Program-made: the position numbers and the translations under genes | Shown: piece after piece, positions 35,711 to 40,240 of the stretch | How the letters are laid out: every line of letters begins with the position of its first letter | How positions within the stretch are numbered: the stretch's first letter is position 1 | Assembly: GCA_001788095.1 (NCBI GenBank) | Contig: MFZX01000035.1 | Location: 1 to 40,240, forward strand | Source: Candidatus Roizmanbacteria bacterium RIFCSPHIGHO2_12_FULL_37_23 | GTDB taxonomy: Bacteria > Patescibacteriota > Microgenomatia > UBA1406 > HO2-37-13b | DNA length: 40,240 nucleotides | Direction of reading: 5' to 3' | Notes under the pieces: model-generated | The model's input: the letters and a program-made list of their open reading frames with translations, nothing else | Database searches by the model: none | What the model was told of the DNA's origin: nothing

Positions 35711-37147
35711 ATGAGTTATTATTCTCTCGGAATCGAATGGTCAGACTCCAAGCTTCGCATAACTGGATTTAAGAAGTCCGGAGGAAAACATGTATTGACC
35801 ATTCTAGACACTCTTGAGCTTCCTGCGACAACAGATCAAATCATTGACACTCTTCGAAAATGGAAGGATAAAAACATTCCAAAGGACAGTGATGTGAAAA
35901 CGGTTTTATCTATACCTGAATCCCTTATTTTCCTTAAAGATATAACTTTACCTAAAGTTAAAGATTCACAGCTATCGGAAACTGTATATTGGGAAGTTTT
36001 TTCAAAATCTGGAACCTTACCAACAGATTCCATATTACAATGGAAGAAAATTTCGGAAAAAAAGAACGAGGTTCGAGTTTCAGCTTTTGTTTTAAAAAGC
36101 GAAACAGCTGAAAAATATTTATCGATTTTTGAACAAGTAGGACTCCCGCTAACTGCAATTGAGCCTTCAGGCTTATCATTCTCGCGTATTGCGGATGATA
36201 TAAAAAATAACAGTTTACTGGTAAATCTTCAGGATGAGGAAACAAATATTATACTTCTTGAAAACGGAGTTCCAGTTTTTTCCTCTTCAGTAGCCGTTGA
36301 TCTTACACATACAAAAAGTACCAAAAAAAGATTAAGTAAAGACAATCTTGAAAAGATTGTTGCAACGGCAAAGAAAGTAATTTCATTTTGGGAGAACCAA
36401 ACAAGTGAAAAAGTTGAGAACATATTGTTGACGAGTGAGGGAATTAACTATGATGGTTTAGTATCTGAGATTAAAGATGCACTCGAACTCGATACGAAAA
36501 TTGCAAAACACATACATGAAAAGCTTTTCTCAACAGGGAAACATGCTGAAAAAGATATAAGCCCGTTGCTTATAGCGTTTGGTGCTGCTCGAAGACTTTT
36601 TACAACTAAGCATCATCCAGAAGTTAATCTCTTCCCTTCTGTAAAAATGCGGATTATTGAGGAAGACAAGAGAAGAGTAGAGAAGCTCAGCAAACTTTCG
36701 CTTGTAGTATCTACCAACATCGTTTTGATTGTTTTATTGATTGCATCATTTGCTATTGTTAAGCTCATGAATCGAGCGCGAGAAGGAGATATAGCACAGA
36801 CAAATACTTTTGTAAAAAATCATCCCGGACAGGCATATACTTCAAAAGTTACCCGCACGAACTCACTACTTGGTCGAGTGAATAAACTCATGATGACCCA
36901 ACAGGACACAGGAGATAGACTTCGAAAGATTTCTGATATGACACCGGTTGGTGTCCAATTCACATCCATTCAAATGTCGAGTTCTCCAAAAGAAGAGTGG
37001 GAGATTTCAGGCATTGCGGATAGAAACGATATCTTAGCTTTCTATAATAAGCTAAAAACTGATTCAGGTGCCAAAGAAGTTACTATGCCATATTCGAACT
37101 TACAAGCTGATGTTAATAGTATTTTTCGCATTAAGCTCATATGGTAG
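35711..37147 (+). CDS. PilM-PilN fusion protein
   Basis: PilM-like actin fold N-terminal part, then TM STNIVLIVLLIASFAIVKLM and PilN-like ferredoxin fold (PVGVQFTSIQMSSSPKEEWEISGIADRNDILAFYNKL). Confidence 0.8.
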   Translation: MSYYSLGIEWSDSKLRITGFKKSGGKHVLTILDTLELPATTDQIIDTLRKWKDKNIPKDSDVKTVLSIPESLIFLKDITLPKVKDSQLSETVYWEVFSKSGTLPTDSILQWKKISEKKNEVRVSAFVLKSETAEKYLSIFEQVGLPLTAIEPSGLSFSRIADDIKNNSLLVNLQDEETNIILLENGVPVFSSSVAVDLTHTKSTKKRLSKDNLEKIVATAKKVISFWENQTSEKVENILLTSEGINYDGLVSEIKDALELDTKIAKHIHEKLFSTGKHAEKDISPLLIAFGAARRLFTTKHHPEVNLFPSVKMRIIEEDKRRVEKLSKLSLVVSTNIVLIVLLIASFAIVKLMNRAREGDIAQTNTFVKNHPGQAYTSKVTRTNSLLGRVNKLMMTQQDTGDRLRKISDMTPVGVQFTSIQMSSSPKEEWEISGIADRNDILAFYNKLKTDSGAKEVTMPYSNLQADVNSIFRIKLIW

Positions 37148-37665
37148 ATAATATTAAGAAAAATCCATATTTAATTCGAATTTTTGCAATAATCATAACA
37201 CTTGTATGTGTAATTGCATTAAGTTTGCTTTTAAATACTGAAAGAAAAACTACTCTTAGAACAAAAGCTGAATTAGCAAAAGCTACTGAAGATTTGCGAC
37301 TTTTAGATAATTTACTAGCAGATTATAACCAAAATATTAATGCAATTGAGGCTGTGGAAAATACTGTCCCTCAGTCGTACGAAGATGTTGCTTTCGCGAT
37401 TTCACAGTTTGAACAAGCTGCTGCTCAAAATGGACAAGATCTTACCATTGTAATCAAAGATAAGGCACATGAAGAGCAAGGTGGTCTAGATAGTGTTGAG
37501 GTTGTATTGCAGACATCAGGATCGTATAGTAATTTTTCAAATATGATGTCAACCATTGCAAAGCTACCATATCACACTCGCCTTGACGCTTTGCAAATTG
37601 ATAATACAGAAGGTGGATTAACGCATGAAGCTACGTTAAGAGTTTACATACAAGAAGAGAATTAA
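37141..37665 (+). CDS. PilO-like protein
   Basis: N-term TM, coiled coil, GSYSNFSNMMSTIAKLPYHTRLDALQI. Confidence 0.65.
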   Translation: MVDNIKKNPYLIRIFAIIITLVCVIALSLLLNTERKTTLRTKAELAKATEDLRLLDNLLADYNQNINAIEAVENTVPQSYEDVAFAISQFEQAAAQNGQDLTIVIKDKAHEEQGGLDSVEVVLQTSGSYSNFSNMMSTIAKLPYHTRLDALQIDNTEGGLTHEATLRVYIQEEN

Positions 37666-37666
37666 T

Positions 37667-37924
37667 ATGAAATCGGCAAATAAAAATTGGTTCCAAACAT
37701 TAATATTCATATATTGTGTCATCTTTATGATATTTATTGGAAAAGTATTTTTTGATAATTTTAGACCAATACAAAACACTTCACGCTCAGACATTCCTAT
37801 ATTATCTACAAGCAAGCTTCAGCAGGTATCTACGTTACTTAATGGAAGAATAGTGCTTACAGCTACCCAAAGCGCTAGCGTAAGTGCTACCAGTTTTGGA
37901 AAAGATGAACCATTTAGTCAATGA
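37667..37924 (+). CDS. small single-TM protein of pilus operon (PilP position)
   Basis: 85 aa, TM near N-term, positional inference only. Confidence 0.5.
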   Translation: MKSANKNWFQTLIFIYCVIFMIFIGKVFFDNFRPIQNTSRSDIPILSTSKLQQVSTLLNGRIVLTATQSASVSATSFGKDEPFSQ

Positions 37925-37953
37925 AGCATACTTGAAGAAAGGGGGTGAAATTA

Positions 37954-38514
37954 ATGAACAAAAAAAACTTAAATAAAGGTTTTACATTAATAGAGTTGTT
38001 AGTCGTAGTGGCAATTATTGCTATTTTAGCATTGCTCATTCTTCTTGCTCTCAACCCTGTTGAGATGCAGAGGAGATCACGCGACTCAGAACGTCTATCA
38101 GATCTTGGGACACTTCGAAAAGCAATTGATTTAACTCTTGCTGACGGAGGTACTCTCCCAGGTACAACCGGAACTCCTTTCTCCAGAAATACTGGGGCAG
38201 CGAGTCTCGACGTTACTGATGATGTTAACAACTTAGTGGGTATGGATATAGGTAAGTATCTTTCAGTAATTCCACAGGATCCTCAACATGAGGCTGGAGA
38301 TGCGACAACCATTCAGACAACCAACGGAGTATGTCCAAGTGGTACTGCTTCTATCCAAAAACAGAACATGGTATACACCTTCACAAGTGATGGTGACGTC
38401 TATGTTCTTACCGCTACGTTAGAGTCTACTGATAACTGTAAAATCCCATCAGAAGATGGTGGAGATGATGATGATCTGTACGAGCTAGGTACGGATCCAG
38501 GATTAGATCTTTAA
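37954..38514 (+). CDS. type IV pilin (likely major pilin)
   Basis: NKGFTLIELLVVVAIIAILALLILLALNPVEMQRRSRDSERLSDLGTLRKAID; strong SD AAAGGGGGTGA. Confidence 0.9.
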   Translation: MNKKNLNKGFTLIELLVVVAIIAILALLILLALNPVEMQRRSRDSERLSDLGTLRKAIDLTLADGGTLPGTTGTPFSRNTGAASLDVTDDVNNLVGMDIGKYLSVIPQDPQHEAGDATTIQTTNGVCPSGTASIQKQNMVYTFTSDGDVYVLTATLESTDNCKIPSEDGGDDDDLYELGTDPGLDL

Positions 38515-38555
38515 GATGTAATTTTGATTCTTACTGTACAGTTTCAGTATACATC

Positions 38556-38600
38556 ACAAAATCAGACACCGCAAGGTGTCTGATTTTGTTTATGATATTT
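38556..38600 (+). terminator. intrinsic terminator after pilin
   Basis: ACAAAATCAGACACC-GCAA-GGTGTCTGATTTTGT, 15-bp perfect stem with T-rich tail. Confidence 0.85.
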
Positions 38601-38657
38601 GCTTTTTTGTTTATGAGTAGATAAAATATATGAACTATAAGTTTGAATGTTATTCTT

Positions 38658-39467
38658 ATGCGAAAAATTGCAGTATTTTTAACCTTTTTTCTTTTTGTAG
38701 CAGTTGCTTCTGCTTGGGCACAACAATCTAACGATTTTACACTTCCTGATAAAGCCCGAAAAGTATCTGAAAATGTTTATTATCTTGGTAAAGGACGCGA
38801 CCCACAGACTAATTTAGATGTTGAGGGGTACGCAATAGTCCATAGAGGACGAGGTTACGATGCAAAACCTGACCACGCAGGTGGTCCTGGAGGTGGAGGA
38901 ACATCCTCCTGCTATGGTTTTCTTGCAAATGGAGCAAAGTGGAAGATAGTTGAACCTTGGATTATGAATCCTGCTAATAGTTCAAGTTTAGACAGTCCGA
39001 CTCTATTTAACATAATGGATGCAGCAGTTACTCAGTGGGAAAGTGCTGCTTCTTATAATATCTTAGGAGACGGATCTACGACAGCTAATATACTCATTGC
39101 TGAAACAAGTGGATCTCCCGATGGTTCTAATGAAGTTTATTTTGCTGGAATAAGTGATAGTAATGCAATTGCAGTTACTATTGTTTGGGGAATATTTGGC
39201 GGTCCTCCAAGACAGCGACAGCTCGTTGAATGGGACATGATCTTTGATGATGTAGATTATAACTGGTCTGCTGAAGCGAATGGAGTTGCAGGTAAGATGG
39301 ATTTTGATAATATAGCAACTCATGAGCTTGGCCATAGCGTAGGTCTTAATGATCTGTATGAGCCAACCTGCTTTGAGCAAACCATGTACGGATACGCAGA
39401 TTATGGTGATACTAATAAAAGAACTCTTGAATCAGGAGATATAGCTGGCATACAGGCGCTTTATTAA
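38658..39467 (+). CDS. secreted matrixin-like zinc metalloprotease
   Basis: Signal peptide MRKIAVFLTFFLFVAVASAWA; zinc motif HELGHSVGLNDLYEP. Confidence 0.85.
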   Translation: MRKIAVFLTFFLFVAVASAWAQQSNDFTLPDKARKVSENVYYLGKGRDPQTNLDVEGYAIVHRGRGYDAKPDHAGGPGGGGTSSCYGFLANGAKWKIVEPWIMNPANSSSLDSPTLFNIMDAAVTQWESAASYNILGDGSTTANILIAETSGSPDGSNEVYFAGISDSNAIAVTIVWGIFGGPPRQRQLVEWDMIFDDVDYNWSAEANGVAGKMDFDNIATHELGHSVGLNDLYEPTCFEQTMYGYADYGDTNKRTLESGDIAGIQALY

Positions 39468-39490
39468 TTAAAAATTAACACATATTTAAT

Positions 39491-39694
39491 ATGGATGATG
39501 ATGTACAAGGAGATAAACCTACAGAACAGACAAGTGAAACGAGTGCTGGTGGATGCAATTGTGCAGTAGAATGCGTATGTGAAGGAGTGTGTGTATGCAC
39601 AAATGATGATTGCGTATGTAAGGTAGGAACGTGCGCAAAATACGGTGATAATTGTGTTTGTAAGACATCAAGTGATACCCAATCATCAGTATAA
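39491..39694 (+). CDS. Cys-rich metallothionein-like small protein
   Basis: 11 Cys with repeated CxC: CNCAVECVCEGVCVCTNDDCVCKVGTCAKYGDNCVCK; followed by terminator. Confidence 0.7.
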   Translation: MDDDVQGDKPTEQTSETSAGGCNCAVECVCEGVCVCTNDDCVCKVGTCAKYGDNCVCKTSSDTQSSV

Positions 39695-39705
39695 ATTAGA
39701 TTTAT

Positions 39706-39735
39706 AAAAAAGCCCTCGTTGTGAGGGCTTTTTTT
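39706..39735 (+). terminator. intrinsic terminator
   Basis: GCCCTC-GTTGT-GAGGGC followed by T7. Confidence 0.9.
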
Positions 39736-39883
39736 GTTGAGATAAGGTAGTCTGTCATTGCGCCTTAATCTGATTAATTGTCAAAATTAAATTCATTTGT
39801 ACTTGACAAACTTATGTTGAGTTCATTAGAATGTAAACATTTGAGTTCAAGTGAGCCTAAAATGAGGGGAGGTGAAAAAATAT

Positions 39884-40087
39884 ATGGATATTGAATTCTA
39901 CGATGTAAAAAACAGACGCAAAGTAAAGGTCCCCGCAAGTCAGGTGAAAAAGACAAAATACACTCGAACAACAAAATCTGGGAGCACACAGATTCGATAT
40001 GCTGTTAAAGCTGAGGTAAATGGTGTCCGACTTACCAAATTCGTGAGTCAGGATATGTGGATGAAGCTTGATGCCCCAGAAGCATAA
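39884..40087 (+). CDS. conserved-looking small basic protein of unknown function
   Basis: SD GGGGAGGTGA upstream of ATG at 39884; MDIEFYDVKNRRKVKVPASQVKKTKYTRTTKSGSTQIRYAVKAEVNGVRLTKFV. Confidence 0.7.
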   Translation: MDIEFYDVKNRRKVKVPASQVKKTKYTRTTKSGSTQIRYAVKAEVNGVRLTKFVSQDMWMKLDAPEA

Positions 40088-40110
40088 GCTGTTTTTGTAT
40101 AAAACAATAT

Positions 40111-40141
40111 CCAACGATAGAGTAAAATACTCTATCGTTGG
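40111..40141. terminator. hairpin between convergent genes, possible bidirectional terminator
   Basis: CCAACGATAGAGTA-AAA-TACTCTATCGTTGG, perfect 14-bp stem; weak U-tracts. Confidence 0.6.
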
Positions 40142-40153
40142 TTGGTAGATGCT

Positions 40154-40240
40154 TTAATATTTGTAGTGCTTCGTATAGATCTCTAAAGAAGTCATAAATA
40201 GAATCATTATGATTGGACCGTAAATAAATCCTAACGGCCC
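40154..40240 (-). CDS. C-terminal end of AI-2E-family-like transporter (cut by window edge)
   Basis: Minus-strand GPLGFIYGPIIMILFMTSLEIYTKHYKY*, resembling the conserved C-terminal segment of this family. Confidence 0.55.
   Translation of the reverse strand, partial: GPLGFIYGPIIMILFMTSLEIYTKHYKY

Noticed and set aside
38515-38642. Possible ncRNA between pilin and metalloprotease
   Set aside because: The visible structure is explained by the 15-bp intrinsic terminator; nothing else supports a separate RNA.
1-40240. CRISPR array or cas genes
   Set aside because: No regularly spaced identical repeats and no Cas-like proteins seen; the intergenic repeats are gene-spaced and degenerate.

Overview
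The window looks like a Patescibacteria/CPR chromosome, probably Microgenomates-like; this lineage call is inference from gene content and compact style. It has two parts. (1) About 0.04-12.4 kb is an accessory region of mostly one- or two-gene units: an ANT-like nucleotidyltransferase, three toxin-antitoxin pairs, an APH-like kinase broken by an in-frame UAG, a CsaA-like protein with an apparent internal deletion, an alpha/beta hydrolase, TspO, and a paralogous family of N-TM plus Cys-rich ectodomain proteins with decaying relatives. Degenerate foldback (attC-like) intergenic elements punctuate these units, and the region ends at a tRNA-Tyr(GUA). (2) About 12.5-40.2 kb is more conserved: a D-2-hydroxyacid dehydrogenase, nusA, infB, a DHH-like protein with degenerate catalytic motifs, rmuC and a DipZ-like CcdA-thioredoxin. 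Then comes a cell-surface locus: a TasA/CalY-like protein, a SipW-like signal peptidase with a 35-aa microprotein overlapping its stop, a 2359-aa SdrD-B-like adhesin with an INTERNAL LPATG sorting signal, and an overlapping sortase. A type IV pilus cluster follows (pilB, pilC, four minor pilins, a pilM-pilN fusion, a pilO-like gene, a pilin with a strong SD), then a matrixin-like protease, an 11-Cys metallothionein-like peptide and a truncated AI-2E-type transporter. Many genes have a -10 box 6-9 nt before the start codon, which suggests leaderless transcription. A few structural genes instead have strong Shine-Dalgarno sites. The most unusual observations are the foldback-punctuated cassette-like region without a visible integrase and the two-module adhesin with a mid-protein sortase motif.
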